NCBI GenBank assembly: GCA_937928385.1
Contig: CALEZD010000087.1
Span: 1 to 22,899, forward strand
Direction of reading: 5' to 3'
Origin: an uncultured Bacteroidota bacterium
Lineage (GTDB): Bacteria > Bacteroidota > Bacteroidia > Chitinophagales > Chitinophagaceae
DNA: 22,899 nt
A model generated the notes under the pieces. The model did no database searches. It had not been told where the DNA came from and saw only the letters and a list, made by a program, of their open reading frames with translations. The translations under genes were made by a program, and so were the position numbers. Below, in pieces: positions 14,771 to 22,864 of this stretch. Numbering within the stretch: position 1 is the stretch's first letter; every line of letters starts with the position of its first letter.

Positions 14771-15274
14771 ATGGCTAACAGGTTTTTATTGATTTTTCTG
14801 CCTTTTATAATATTCACCCTTGCAGGCTGCGGGGTGTATAGCTTCACAGGCGCCAGTATTGAGGGCTCCAGCATCAATATACATACACTGGACAATAAGG
14901 CAAGGAACGTAGTACCTACCCTCAGCCCGGCGCTTACCGCTAAAATACGCAGCAGGATATTGTCGCAAACCGGCCTGTCGCCCGTGACTACGGAGACAGC
15001 AGATTATGACATCAGTGGAGCCATTACCCAATATAATGTGAGTGTAACGGGCGTACAGAATACACAAACCGCTTCGCAAAACAGGCTGACCATATCTATA
15101 CAAATAAAATTCAAAAACAGGTTAGACGAAAAAGCTAACTTTACCGAAACGTTTACCAGGTTTGCCGACTTTGCCGCTAACCAGACATTGCAGAGTATAG
15201 AAGGAAAATTAGTAGAGGAAATAGGCGACCAGCTTGCCAACGATATTTTCAATAAAGCTTTCGTAAATTGGTAA
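14771..15274 (+). CDS. lptE: LptE family lipoprotein (LPS transport)
   Basis: A 167-aa lipoprotein. The signal peptide ends in a lipobox LAGC with the lipidated Cys20, followed by GVYSFTGASIEG, a start seen in Bacteroidota LptE-like proteins. LptE plugs the LptD barrel in the outer membrane and helps place lipopolysaccharide in the outer leaflet. Later stretches (TTETADYDISGAITQYNV, NRLTISIQIKFKNRLDE, LANDIFNKAFVNW) fit the alpha/beta fold of the family. No lptD is in the window. The gene sits between the sigma-54 activator (17 bp) and the acidic protein (23 bp), so it is almost certainly in one transcript with both. Confidence 0.88.
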   Translation: MANRFLLIFLPFIIFTLAGCGVYSFTGASIEGSSINIHTLDNKARNVVPTLSPALTAKIRSRILSQTGLSPVTTETADYDISGAITQYNVSVTGVQNTQTASQNRLTISIQIKFKNRLDEKANFTETFTRFADFAANQTLQSIEGKLVEEIGDQLANDIFNKAFVNW

Positions 15275-15297
15275 GAGATTTCGTATTATAGAACATA

Positions 15298-16383
15298 ATG
15301 ATTACATCATCATCCATATCATACGTGTCGCAGATGCTTGAGGAACCGCAAAATATTAATGACGCGGACGCCGAAAGCATCCGGACAATGACGGAGACAT
15401 ACCCGTACTTTGTACCGGCCCGTTATATGCAGGCGGCACAGCAGCATAAGAACGAGCCGTTTTCGCCGGAAATGATGTCTGCCATGCAGTTGTTTTCGGG
15501 CAACTGGTTGCTATATAATGAATACCTGCAGGAAGCCATCGGCGGTGAGGAAGTGGAGTTTAGCACAACTGCTGCACAAGACAAACCTAAGAAAAGCACT
15601 CCTGTTGCAGAAGTGGTAGCAGAAGAAGTAGAAGAATTGGAAGCAGAAGAGGCAATCATTGAAGAAACCATAGTAGCAGAAGAAGAAATAGTTGAAGATA
15701 TTATTGAGCCGGTGGCCAATACAGGTAAACACAGCTTTACTGAAGGGTTTAACCCTGCCAATACGGGCTTTGTACGTGCTAAGAGAAATGATGTACCCCC
15801 GCCACAGGTGATAAATGAACCGGAGGCAGAGGAAACACCCGCCGCACCGGTAAAAGAAAAAACCGTACATACATTCAGGAAAGCCGACTGGGACGAAAAG
15901 AGCGAAAACCTGATACCCCCTATATATACAGAGGATTATTTCCTGCACCAGGGCATGCATGTATCCAACGACTTGCCTGAAGATATCGGCAACCCGGACC
16001 ATAAGCTGAACATGCAGGAACAGCAGAAGTCGCTGATGGTGGTTATGAGTTTTTCTGAGTGGCTGATGTATTATAAAAAGAAAAAAATACAGGAACAGGA
16101 AGAGGTACAGGACCAGAAAGACCTGCGCACCATGTGGCAAAAAGAAAAACTGGCTGCCGCACTGGAAGAAGAAAACGAGGAAATACCTGAAAATGTGTTT
16201 GAAATGGCGGTAAATTCCATCACCAAGGAGGAAAACCTGGTGAGCGAATCGCTGGCAGAAGTACTGGTAAAACAGGGCCGCTACGACCGTGCCATTGAAA
16301 TGTATAAGAAATTAAGTTTGCGTAAACCGCAAAAAAAGGCTTATTTTGCCCGGAAAATCGAAGAAATATTAAAAGAAAAATAA
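15298..16383 (+). CDS. Acidic protein of unknown function with C-terminal TPR-like end (361 aa)
   Basis: A cytosolic-looking protein without signal peptide or membrane helix. The N-terminal part (1-85) is helical (SYVSQMLEEPQNINDADAES, FSPEMMSAMQLFSGNWLLYN). Residues about 100-145 form a very Glu-rich stretch (EEVEELEAEEAIIEETIVAE). A central Pro-rich linker follows, then a Lys/Glu/Gln-rich helix (about 255-300, KKKKIQEQEEVQDQKDLRT) and a C-terminal segment SLAEVLVKQGRYDRAIEMYK, which resembles one tetratricopeptide repeat. No enzyme motif is seen. Tight spacing to lptE (23 bp) and secG (4 bp) suggests a role tied to the envelope or to export; I recall similar genes at this place in other Bacteroidota genomes. 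Function unknown. Confidence 0.8.
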   Translation: MITSSSISYVSQMLEEPQNINDADAESIRTMTETYPYFVPARYMQAAQQHKNEPFSPEMMSAMQLFSGNWLLYNEYLQEAIGGEEVEFSTTAAQDKPKKSTPVAEVVAEEVEELEAEEAIIEETIVAEEEIVEDIIEPVANTGKHSFTEGFNPANTGFVRAKRNDVPPPQVINEPEAEETPAAPVKEKTVHTFRKADWDEKSENLIPPIYTEDYFLHQGMHVSNDLPEDIGNPDHKLNMQEQQKSLMVVMSFSEWLMYYKKKKIQEQEEVQDQKDLRTMWQKEKLAAALEEENEEIPENVFEMAVNSITKEENLVSESLAEVLVKQGRYDRAIEMYKKLSLRKPQKKAYFARKIEEILKEK

Positions 16384-16387
16384 ACTT

Positions 16388-16687
16388 ATGATAACTCTTA
16401 TTGCGATAGTGATAATGCTGGCTTGTGTGGTTCTGGCTTTCTTTATACTGGTACAAAACCCCAAAGGTGGCGGGCTTTCCGGCACATTTGGCAGCGCCAG
16501 CTCACAAATCATGGGTGTAAAGCAATCGGGCGATGTAATGGAGAAAGGTACCTGGACTACTATGGGCATCATAGCAGGCCTGGCCATCATATCTGTTATG
16601 TTCTTCAGCTCACCTAAAGAGCGTGCAGGCACACAACCCGCCCGTACAGGTGCACCTGCACAGCAGCAGCAAGCACCTGCTAACTAA
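16388..16687 (+). CDS. secG: Preprotein translocase subunit SecG
   Basis: A 99-aa SecG, the small accessory subunit of the SecYEG channel in the inner membrane. It has two membrane helices (about 2-21 and 57-74) joined by the family's conserved loop LVQNPKGGGLSGTFGSASSQ (21-40). The tail is short, Ala/Pro/Gln-rich and low in complexity (ending PAQQQQAPAN). ATG 16388 lies 4 bp after the upstream stop. A terminator follows 29 bp after the gene, marking the end of the miaB-secG transcript. Confidence 0.95.
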   Translation: MITLIAIVIMLACVVLAFFILVQNPKGGGLSGTFGSASSQIMGVKQSGDVMEKGTWTTMGIIAGLAIISVMFFSSPKERAGTQPARTGAPAQQQQAPAN

Positions 16688-16716
16688 GGTTGGCTTATTA
16701 TTAAATAACTAATTCG

Positions 16717-16753
16717 TACCCGCTCTGAAATATTGAGCGGGTATTTTTATTTT
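16717..16753 (+). terminator. Intrinsic terminator between secG and mltG
   Basis: TACCCGCTC (16717-16725), a nine-base loop, GAGCGGGTA (16735-16743) is a perfect 9-bp stem followed by TTTTTATTTTT. The T tract ends only a few bases before the mltG ATG at 16761. The hairpin therefore ends the upstream transcript and would also lie in the leader of any mltG mRNA started further upstream. Confidence 0.88.
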
Positions 16754-16760
16754 TACGCTA

Positions 16761-17810
16761 ATGAACGTACAAAAAGGAAAGAAGAAGAAAGGCGGCACAG
16801 GTATATGGATATTGTTGTCAGTTCTGCTGATAATAGTTGCCGGCTCGGCGGTAGCATACAAGGTATTTGGCCCCAATACAGGCGATATGCGCAAAGGCGA
16901 ATACCTGTATATACCTACTGGCGCATCTTATATGCTGGTGCTGGACGAACTGGTAGCAGGCGGATATATTGACGACGTAGCCAGCTTTGATATACTGGCC
17001 AAAAGGGCCAACTACCCGGACATGGTGAAGGCAGGTAAATTCAAGATAAAAAAAGGCACCAGCAACTACGACCTGATACGCAAGCTCCGCTCAGGCAGGC
17101 AGGAACCGGTAAAGCTGGTCATCAATAAGCTGCGCACCAGGCAGGACTTTATAGAAATGATCAGCACCAACCTAGAACCTGATTCCGCAGAGATTGCAGG
17201 CATGCTCAACGACAATAGCTTTTTGGCCACATTAGGTTTTGATACCAACACAGTTATGGCGGCAGTTATTCCCGATACCTACGAATTTTACTGGAATACA
17301 AGCGCTGAAAAAGTATATGCCCGACTGGCTGAGTACTACAAAAAATACTGGACTAATGAACGCACTGCACTTGCTGATTCTTTGGGGTTAACCCCCACAG
17401 AAGTCATTATACTGGCATCTATAGTAGAAGAAGAAACAAATAAGAACGATGAGAAAAGCAATGTAGCATCGGTATATCTTAACCGCGTAAAAAAGAACAT
17501 GCTGCTACAGGCAGACCCTACGGTTAAATTTGCGGTAGGGGATTTTGCGATAAAACGTGTGTTGAAAGTACATACTGAATTTGATTCTCCATACAACACA
17601 TATATGTATGCAGGGTTGCCTCCGGGGCCTATCAATACACCCTCTAAGGCTACCATCAATGCGGTATTGCATACTGAGCCTACAGAATACCTGTACTTCT
17701 GCGCAAAAGAAGATTTCAGCGGGTATCACAACTTTGCCAGCAATTATAACGAGCATATGAAGAATGCCCGTGCATATCAGAAGGCATTAAACGAAGCGGG
17801 GATAAAGTAA
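16761..17810 (+). CDS. mltG: Endolytic transglycosylase MltG
   Basis: A 349-aa inner-membrane lytic transglycosylase (YceG/MltG family) that cuts nascent peptidoglycan strands and so limits glycan length. A Lys-rich cytosolic start (MNVQKGKKKKGGTG) precedes one membrane helix (about 15-33). A periplasmic LysM-like part follows (about 45-115, GEYLYIPTGASYMLVLDELV). The catalytic YceG domain contains IPDTYEFYW (170-178), ILASIVEEETNKNDEKSNVA with the expected catalytic Glu at 223, SVYLNRVKKNMLLQADPTV (237-255) and the family's YNTYMYAGLPPGPI (278-291). ATG 16761 sits right behind the terminator T tract. The gene therefore either has a promoter within the preceding 70 bp or depends on readthrough. 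Confidence 0.94.
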   Translation: MNVQKGKKKKGGTGIWILLSVLLIIVAGSAVAYKVFGPNTGDMRKGEYLYIPTGASYMLVLDELVAGGYIDDVASFDILAKRANYPDMVKAGKFKIKKGTSNYDLIRKLRSGRQEPVKLVINKLRTRQDFIEMISTNLEPDSAEIAGMLNDNSFLATLGFDTNTVMAAVIPDTYEFYWNTSAEKVYARLAEYYKKYWTNERTALADSLGLTPTEVIILASIVEEETNKNDEKSNVASVYLNRVKKNMLLQADPTVKFAVGDFAIKRVLKVHTEFDSPYNTYMYAGLPPGPINTPSKATINAVLHTEPTEYLYFCAKEDFSGYHNFASNYNEHMKNARAYQKALNEAGIK

Positions 17811-17820
17811 TTATCCCCGC
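17796..17820. terminator. Hairpin between the convergent mltG and M13 peptidase genes
   Basis: GCGGGGATAA (17796-17805), loop AGTAA, TTATCCCCGC (17811-17820) is a perfect 10-bp stem that includes the last codons of mltG, with the stop codon in the loop. The T tract after it is weak. It may act in both directions between the convergent genes. Confidence 0.6.
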
Positions 17821-17848
17821 TTGCTGTTCAGTTATTTCATTGGTCATA

Positions 17849-19885
17849 TTACCACAACCTCACCCTCGCACTATCGGGCAGGTACATTTTATTACCGGGT
17901 TGCACATTGAAGGCTTCATAAAATTCAGGCACATTGGGGAAGGGTCCATTCACCCTGTATTTGGCAGGCGAGTGTACGTCAGTAAGCAGGCGGCTGGCCA
18001 GTTCTTCTTTGCGCATATCATACATCCAGCCCAGTGCATAGCCCAGGAAGAAACGCTGCAATGGTGTAAAGCCGCTTATTTTTTCGCCTTTCTTATAAGT
18101 TTCTGTTTGCTTGAAGGCATCGAGGCCTATTAATATACCGCCCAAATCAGCCAGGTTTTCACCCAAAGTAGCGTTGCCATTGATGCGTTGTGTATCTACA
18201 GGCATAAAGTTGTTGAATTGCTTTACCAATACATCCGCACGCTTGGTAAACTGTTCTTCATCTGTTTTCTCCCACCAGTTTTGCAGGTTGCCCTTGTCGT
18301 CGTACTGGCGGCCTTCGTCATCAAAACCGTGTGTTATCTCGTGCCCTACTGTAGATGCCGCTGCATAGCCATATACCAGGGCATCATCCAGTTCTTCATC
18401 GCGGTAGCCCGGTACTGTAAAAATACCCGCAGGCAATACTATCTCGTTGTTAGAAGGATTGTAATAGGCATTGTAGGTTTGTGGTGTCATATCCCATTCG
18501 CTACGGTCAACAGGTTTGCCCAGTTTATTCAGTTCGTATTCATTCCACCAGCGGTTGGCGTTCATCATATTCACCACATAAGGGCCGCGCTCTATTTTCA
18601 GTGCAGAGAAGTCTTTCCATTTATCAGGATAGCCCACTTTCTTTTTTATGGAAGCAAGCTTGGTATATGCTTTTTGCTTAGTGCTGTCGCTCATCCATGT
18701 CAGCTTGTCTATACGGTTTTTGTATGCCTTACGAACGTTCTCTACTATATCCTCGTAGCGCTTTTTCGCCTGTTCGTTGAAGTATTCTTTAGCGAACAGT
18801 TGCCCCAAGGCCTCACCCATTGCGTCTTCTTCCGCGCTAAGTACACGCTTCCAGCGTGGTTTCTGTTCTTTGGCGCCGTATATCTGTTTGCTGTAGAAAT
18901 CGAAATTGGCATTTACAAAGTCGCTGCTGAGGTAGCCGCCCATGTCCTTCACCAGGTGGAAGGCCATATAGTCTTTAAGTACCTGCATATCTGTACCTGC
19001 CACCAGCTTATCCAATTGCGTATAGAATTCAGGCTGGCCTACTATTACGCTGTCTATATTTTTCACACCTATGCGTTGCAGTGTAGCCAGCCAGTTGATA
19101 GTGGGTGATATCTTCTTAATCTCTGTTACAGCCATCTTGTTGTAGTTGGCATAAGGGTCGCGCAGGTCTTCCAGTTTTCTTGATTTTTCCGCCAATTGTT
19201 TTTCCAGCTCGTATATAGCTTTCGCTTTGCTATCTGCTTCTGCAGGAGGTATACCCGTTAATACCAATACATGGGATATATATGCGGGATAAGCTTCGCG
19301 TATTTTAGCAGTGCGCCCATCGGTATTAAAATAATAATCGCGGTTGGGGAGTCCTATTCCACCCTGCCAAAGGATATACGACATCACTTCGCTGTTCATA
19401 GCATCCTGCGTCACACCTTCGCCAAAGAAAACGCCCACACCGTATTTATGCATTTCTGCAGCCTGGGCCATTACCTCTTCTTTGGTCTTCATAGCCGCTA
19501 TCTTATCCAGTTCAGCACGCAGCGGGGCGATGCCTTGCTGCTCAATTGCTGTGGTGTCCATGGCGATTTGCCAGAAGTCAGCAATCTTTTTGCCGGTTCC
19601 CGATTGCTCCTTGTTCTTTACCGCTTCCTCGTTGATGTGCCTGAGGCGTGCGTACAATTCCTCCTGCACCAGGTGGGCTATACCCCATGTGGTTTCATCG
19701 TTGGGGATGGGGTTATTTTTTATCCATCCCCCATTTGCATATTGAAAGAAATCATCCGCCGGGTTGACCGTAGTATCCAGGTTGGCATACAGTATATCCG
19801 CTTTGGTTTCCTTTTTTTGTTCGTTGCCGCAGGCAGCCAGCAATGTAGTGGCTGCTATCAGTATTATGAACATCCTGTTCATCAT
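17849..19885 (-). CDS. M13 family metallopeptidase, lipoprotein
   Basis: A 678-aa zinc endopeptidase of the neprilysin/PepO family (M13). The N-terminus has a lipoprotein signal ending LLAAC with Cys19, so it is membrane-anchored on the periplasmic side or exported. The large N-terminal helical domain starts at VNPADDFFQYANGGWIKNN (40-58). The catalytic part has NAYYNPSNNEIVLPAGI (472-488), the zinc site HEITH (His515, Glu516, His519) within STVGHEITHGFDDEGRQYD, and the third ligand Glu576 in GENLADLGG. NGPFPNVPEFYEAFNV (646-661) is the usual substrate-groove end. The chain ends RVRLW, whereas many relatives end in a Cys-x-x-Trp; the missing Cys is normal variation. Two start ATGs (19885, 19882) are adjacent. 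Confidence 0.94.
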   Translation of the reverse strand: MMNRMFIILIAATTLLAACGNEQKKETKADILYANLDTTVNPADDFFQYANGGWIKNNPIPNDETTWGIAHLVQEELYARLRHINEEAVKNKEQSGTGKKIADFWQIAMDTTAIEQQGIAPLRAELDKIAAMKTKEEVMAQAAEMHKYGVGVFFGEGVTQDAMNSEVMSYILWQGGIGLPNRDYYFNTDGRTAKIREAYPAYISHVLVLTGIPPAEADSKAKAIYELEKQLAEKSRKLEDLRDPYANYNKMAVTEIKKISPTINWLATLQRIGVKNIDSVIVGQPEFYTQLDKLVAGTDMQVLKDYMAFHLVKDMGGYLSSDFVNANFDFYSKQIYGAKEQKPRWKRVLSAEEDAMGEALGQLFAKEYFNEQAKKRYEDIVENVRKAYKNRIDKLTWMSDSTKQKAYTKLASIKKKVGYPDKWKDFSALKIERGPYVVNMMNANRWWNEYELNKLGKPVDRSEWDMTPQTYNAYYNPSNNEIVLPAGIFTVPGYRDEELDDALVYGYAAASTVGHEITHGFDDEGRQYDDKGNLQNWWEKTDEEQFTKRADVLVKQFNNFMPVDTQRINGNATLGENLADLGGILIGLDAFKQTETYKKGEKISGFTPLQRFFLGYALGWMYDMRKEELASRLLTDVHSPAKYRVNGPFPNVPEFYEAFNVQPGNKMYLPDSARVRLW

Positions 19886-19952
19886 TTGTCTGTAAATTTT
19901 AGGATGCGAATGTATGCAGATTTTACATCTGTAGGCACCTCCGAAATATTAT

Positions 19953-19967
19953 ATACAATATTTGTAT
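19953..19967. promoter_or_regulatory. Inverted repeat overlapping the -7 region of the thioredoxin-fold gene
   Basis: ATACAA-TAT-TTGTAT is a perfect 6-bp dyad. Its right arm overlaps TATCTTTA (19965-19972), a seven-of-eight match to TAnnTTTG, 22 bp before ATG 19995. It lies in the 109-bp region between two divergent genes, so it could be an operator for either. The region is very AT-rich, which lowers confidence. Confidence 0.35.
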
Positions 19968-19994
19968 CTTTATATGTATATATAACACACTATC

Positions 19995-21152
19995 ATGAAA
20001 TATGTCCTCTTTATACTAACGCTGGCTATAGCAAGTCCCGCTTTCAGCCAATACAGCGCACAGGAAATACTCACACTGGCATCGAAATCGATGGCGATAC
20101 GGAATAGTGTCACCTACAAAGCCGACTGCCTGTATAAATTTTTTGATGGTGACGACACGACTGCTTTCTCGAGTGAAGTGAAGCTGTTGAAAGATCTGCA
20201 GGATAGTATTTTCGGCGGGTACATCACGTACAATATGTCAGACACGATGTACAAGTTTTATGACCTGCAAGGCATTTATGTGGTTAACACGAAAAGCAGG
20301 AAGATTGAGCGGTTCGACCCGCATAAGGGCGAGTATTGGGCCATGACCGGCAATACCCGACACAACCTGGTATGGGAATATTTTATGGAGCCGGAAAGGT
20401 TGTATAAGAACGCTCATGGGGAAGCTAAACTATCATTACTGACAGACACAGTGTTATCCGGAATCGACTGTTATAAAGTGAGGTTGGATTATCCTGACGA
20501 TGAAGAATATTCAGACCGCAGGTATACAATATGTGTTACCAAGGGCGACAAAGTGCCGGTACTCCGTTACTGGCAGATAAGGCATCAGGGCAACTACCAA
20601 TACAGTGCGATATATGTATCAGACTACAAATTCAACGCATTGAAACCCGGCGACTTTGTGGCCGATGAAAAGCACAGAAAGTTTAAGGTGGATACATTTG
20701 TACGCAAACCTGAGCCACCACTGCTGTCAAAGGGAGCAGATGCACCTGCTATAAAAGGGAAACACTACCAGGATAACATGAACGAGCAGGAGGTTGATTT
20801 TACCGGCAAAGTAACATTACTGGATTTTTGGTATATGTCCTGCTACCCATGCATACAAGCTATACCTACTATAGAAAAGCTGTATGAAAAATACAAGGGG
20901 GATGGACTGCAGGTGTTTGGTGTTAATCCCGTGGATATTAAACGTATTGAAAGAATGCCGCAATTTTTAGAACACAACCCGATAAAATACCCGATATATA
21001 TGGTGGATATCGAAATTCCAACATCATATAATGTAAGGGGATATCCCAGTTTTTATATTATAGACAAGACAGGTAAGGTACACACAAGCAGTGTTGGCTA
21101 TGGGCCAGAAACAGAGGAAGAATTAGCTAAAGCCATAGAAGAGGCGTTATGA
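19995..21152 (+). CDS. Secreted TlpA-like thioredoxin-fold protein with an extra N-terminal domain
   Basis: A 385-aa exported protein. Residues 1-19 (MKYVLFILTLAIASPAFSQ) are a signal peptide, which fixes ATG 19995. Residues about 20-235 form a beta-rich domain of the kind seen in outer-membrane lipoprotein-sorting or DUF-type proteins (KFYDLQGIYVVNTKSRKIER, YSAIYVSDYKFNALKPGDF). Residues about 245-385 are a TlpA/AhpC-type thioredoxin domain with the redox pair in FWYMSCYPCIQAIPTI (Cys283, Cys286) and the cis-Pro in RGYPSFYIID (Pro351). It probably acts as a periplasmic disulfide reductase. Two further Cys in the N-terminal domain (159, 180) could be a target pair or structural. No cytochrome-maturation genes are nearby. 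The actual substrate is unknown. Confidence 0.87.
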   Translation: MKYVLFILTLAIASPAFSQYSAQEILTLASKSMAIRNSVTYKADCLYKFFDGDDTTAFSSEVKLLKDLQDSIFGGYITYNMSDTMYKFYDLQGIYVVNTKSRKIERFDPHKGEYWAMTGNTRHNLVWEYFMEPERLYKNAHGEAKLSLLTDTVLSGIDCYKVRLDYPDDEEYSDRRYTICVTKGDKVPVLRYWQIRHQGNYQYSAIYVSDYKFNALKPGDFVADEKHRKFKVDTFVRKPEPPLLSKGADAPAIKGKHYQDNMNEQEVDFTGKVTLLDFWYMSCYPCIQAIPTIEKLYEKYKGDGLQVFGVNPVDIKRIERMPQFLEHNPIKYPIYMVDIEIPTSYNVRGYPSFYIIDKTGKVHTSSVGYGPETEEELAKAIEEAL

Positions 21153-21164
21153 CAAGTATCAGTT

Positions 21165-21192
21165 TTTGTTAACAGTCTTATCGTTACCTTTA
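21165..21192 (+). promoter_or_regulatory. Promoter candidate for hpf
   Basis: TTTG (21165-21168), 16 bp, then TACCTTTA (21185-21192) matches seven of eight bases of TAnnTTTG, 21 bp before ATG 21214. The spacing is a little short for the phylum's usual layout. Confidence 0.4.
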
Positions 21193-21213
21193 AGATTCAG
21201 TAAAAAAATAACA

Positions 21214-21495
21214 ATGGACATAATCATTCAATCATTAGGATTTACAGCAGGTGAAGAACTGGAAACATACGTAAAAGAGAAACTGCAAAAGATAGAGCGC
21301 ATGGAGGATAACATCATACGTGCAAGGGTAACATTGCAAAAAGGCCAGTCGGCTACCGACAACCACCACTGCGATATTCGCCTGGAAATACCCGGCAACG
21401 ACCATTTCGTACAAAAGGCATCTGGTTCTTTTGAAACCGCCACGGTGGATGCTGTTGAAACATTGCAAAAAATCATTCGCCGCAATAAAGATTAA
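21214..21495 (+). CDS. hpf: Ribosome hibernation promoting factor, short form (HPF/RaiA family)
   Basis: A 93-aa protein of the short HPF/YfiA family, which binds the decoding region of idle 30S subunits during slow growth. The fold is visible from MDIIIQSLGFTAGEELETYV and EKLQKIERMEDNIIRARVTL, then CDIRLEIPGNDHFVQKASG and the closing helix TVDAVETLQKIIRRNKD. There is no long C-terminal dimerisation domain, so this is the short class. ATG 21214 is chosen because the family starts with the first beta strand; 16 earlier codons in the frame add only leader. A promoter-like TTTG-N16-TACCTTTA lies at 21165-21192. A strong terminator follows. Confidence 0.92.
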   Translation: MDIIIQSLGFTAGEELETYVKEKLQKIERMEDNIIRARVTLQKGQSATDNHHCDIRLEIPGNDHFVQKASGSFETATVDAVETLQKIIRRNKD

Positions 21496-21517
21496 TTGCT
21501 TTATTACAGCACAAATC

Positions 21518-21555
21518 ATCAAAATAGGCGCAGTAAACACTGCGCCTATTTTGAT
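21518..21555. terminator. Strong bidirectional terminator between hpf and the convergent gene
   Basis: The 17-bp perfect stem runs from 21518-21534 (ATCAAAATAGGCGCAGT) to 21539-21555, with loop AAAC at 21535-21538. The A-rich left arm and T-rich right arm let it work on both strands. It lies 23 bp after hpf and 35 bp before the end of the minus-strand gene. Confidence 0.9.
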
Positions 21556-21589
21556 ATATTCTTTGTCTGCACTATGCAGAGTCGTTTAA

Positions 21590-22864
21590 CTATGTCTTCT
21601 TGGGTTTCTTTTTTGCAGCGGGGAATAGGACATTATTTAGTATTAACCTGTAACCCGGACTGTTAGGATGCAGGCTCAGGTCGGTAGGCGGGTCGCCAAT
21701 AGCATGTTGATAATCTTCGGGGTCGTGGCCACCATAAAATGTCCAGGTACCTTTACCAAAGTCGCCATGTATATAACGTGCTTCGTTGGCAGGCTTACAT
21801 TCACCCATTACCAGTACACTTGTTTTCAGCACTTCTTTGCGAAAGGCTGTTGTCTGCCCCATAAAACCCTTTACGGTAGTAGTGTGGTTCTGGCAAAGCA
21901 TTGTTGGCACAGGGTCAAACTTGGCTGAAAACGTGAATAAGGTAAAATAATCCGTTTCCATGTTTACAAATGCGTTACGTGTTTGTGTCGCATCTATAGT
22001 GCTGAATTCGTATTCGTACGGATTACGGGAAAGGATATAATCTTTAAAAGCAAACCCCTGTGCAAAATCCAGCTCGTTTTGTGCATTGGGGCTGGAGGGG
22101 TCGCCGTCAAAAGGGATTTCGCAAATATCAGTATTCTGTGCAGCCAGCCCGATATCGTAGCTATCGGTAGCGGAGCACATGGCGAAGAGGTATCCCCCAC
22201 CCGCTACAAATGCCTGTATCTTTTTGGCGACTGCCAATTTCAGTTTGGACACTTTTTTAAATCCATGCCGCGCAGCTATGGCCTCATTATTCTTTACATC
22301 TTCCTGGAACCATGCAGCGTTGCGGTATGCCGCCCAAAACTTGCCATACTGCCCTGTAAAGTCTTCGTGGTGCAGGTGCAGCCAATCGTATTCAGGCAGC
22401 TTTTCCAGCAATACTTCTTCATCATATATCTCATCGTAGGGTATCTCAGCATAAGTAAGCACCAAAGTCACCGCATCGTCCCAGGGTTGTTTACCCTTAG
22501 GGGTGTACACAGCTATTTTAGGTGCTTTTTCCAGTTTGATGATATCCCCATTGTAATCAGGGTCGGAAACAGTATTGAGTATGCCATTGTATTGGGCATC
22601 GCTCATTACCTGGTAACTGACGCCGCGCATCTTGCATAGCCGCTCTATATATTCCGTTTGCACCATGCAAAAACTACCGCCCTCGTAATTCAGCAGCCAG
22701 TCTACCTCTATTTCTTTCGTCAGTGCTGCATAAGCCACACCATAAGCTTTCAGGTGATTGGACTGCTCATCGGCATTCATTGGGATGTATATCCTGGCAG
22801 CCTGTGCAGTTAATGAACCGGCTGTCAATAATGCGATTATTATATATTTTATAGAATTAGTCAT
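21590..22864 (-). CDS. Secreted conserved Bacteroidota protein (often labelled asparagine synthetase B)
   Basis: A 424-aa exported protein. Residues 1 to about 22 are a signal peptide (IKYIIIALLTAGSLTAQA), fixing ATG 22864. I recall close relatives in Bacteroidota databases labelled asparagine synthetase B, marked by IYIPMNADEQSNHLKAYGVA, EVDWLLNYEGGSF and WLHLHHEDFTGQYGKFW. Nothing supports that function: there is no N-terminal catalytic Cys2, no SGGxDS pyrophosphatase loop, and the protein is secreted. AFVAGGGYLFAMCSATDSYD (residues about 217-236) and FYGGHDPEDYQH recall class-I amidotransferase-like or ThuA-like flavodoxin folds, so a GATase-like fold is possible. The end is very Lys-rich (AAKKKPKKT). 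Function unknown. Confidence 0.82.
   Translation of the reverse strand: MTNSIKYIIIALLTAGSLTAQAARIYIPMNADEQSNHLKAYGVAYAALTKEIEVDWLLNYEGGSFCMVQTEYIERLCKMRGVSYQVMSDAQYNGILNTVSDPDYNGDIIKLEKAPKIAVYTPKGKQPWDDAVTLVLTYAEIPYDEIYDEEVLLEKLPEYDWLHLHHEDFTGQYGKFWAAYRNAAWFQEDVKNNEAIAARHGFKKVSKLKLAVAKKIQAFVAGGGYLFAMCSATDSYDIGLAAQNTDICEIPFDGDPSSPNAQNELDFAQGFAFKDYILSRNPYEYEFSTIDATQTRNAFVNMETDYFTLFTFSAKFDPVPTMLCQNHTTTVKGFMGQTTAFRKEVLKTSVLVMGECKPANEARYIHGDFGKGTWTFYGGHDPEDYQHAIGDPPTDLSLHPNSPGYRLILNNVLFPAAKKKPKKT

Noticed and set aside
18188..19108. 306-codon frame on the plus strand inside the M13 peptidase gene
   Set aside because: It lies opposite a gene with intact catalytic motifs; the product is Cys/Val/Phe-rich without a domain, as is typical of antisense shadows.
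21590..22864. Asparagine synthesis as the function of this gene, perhaps paired with the asparaginase at 1775-2779
   Set aside because: The synthetase motifs are missing and both proteins are exported, so an asparagine cycle is not supported.
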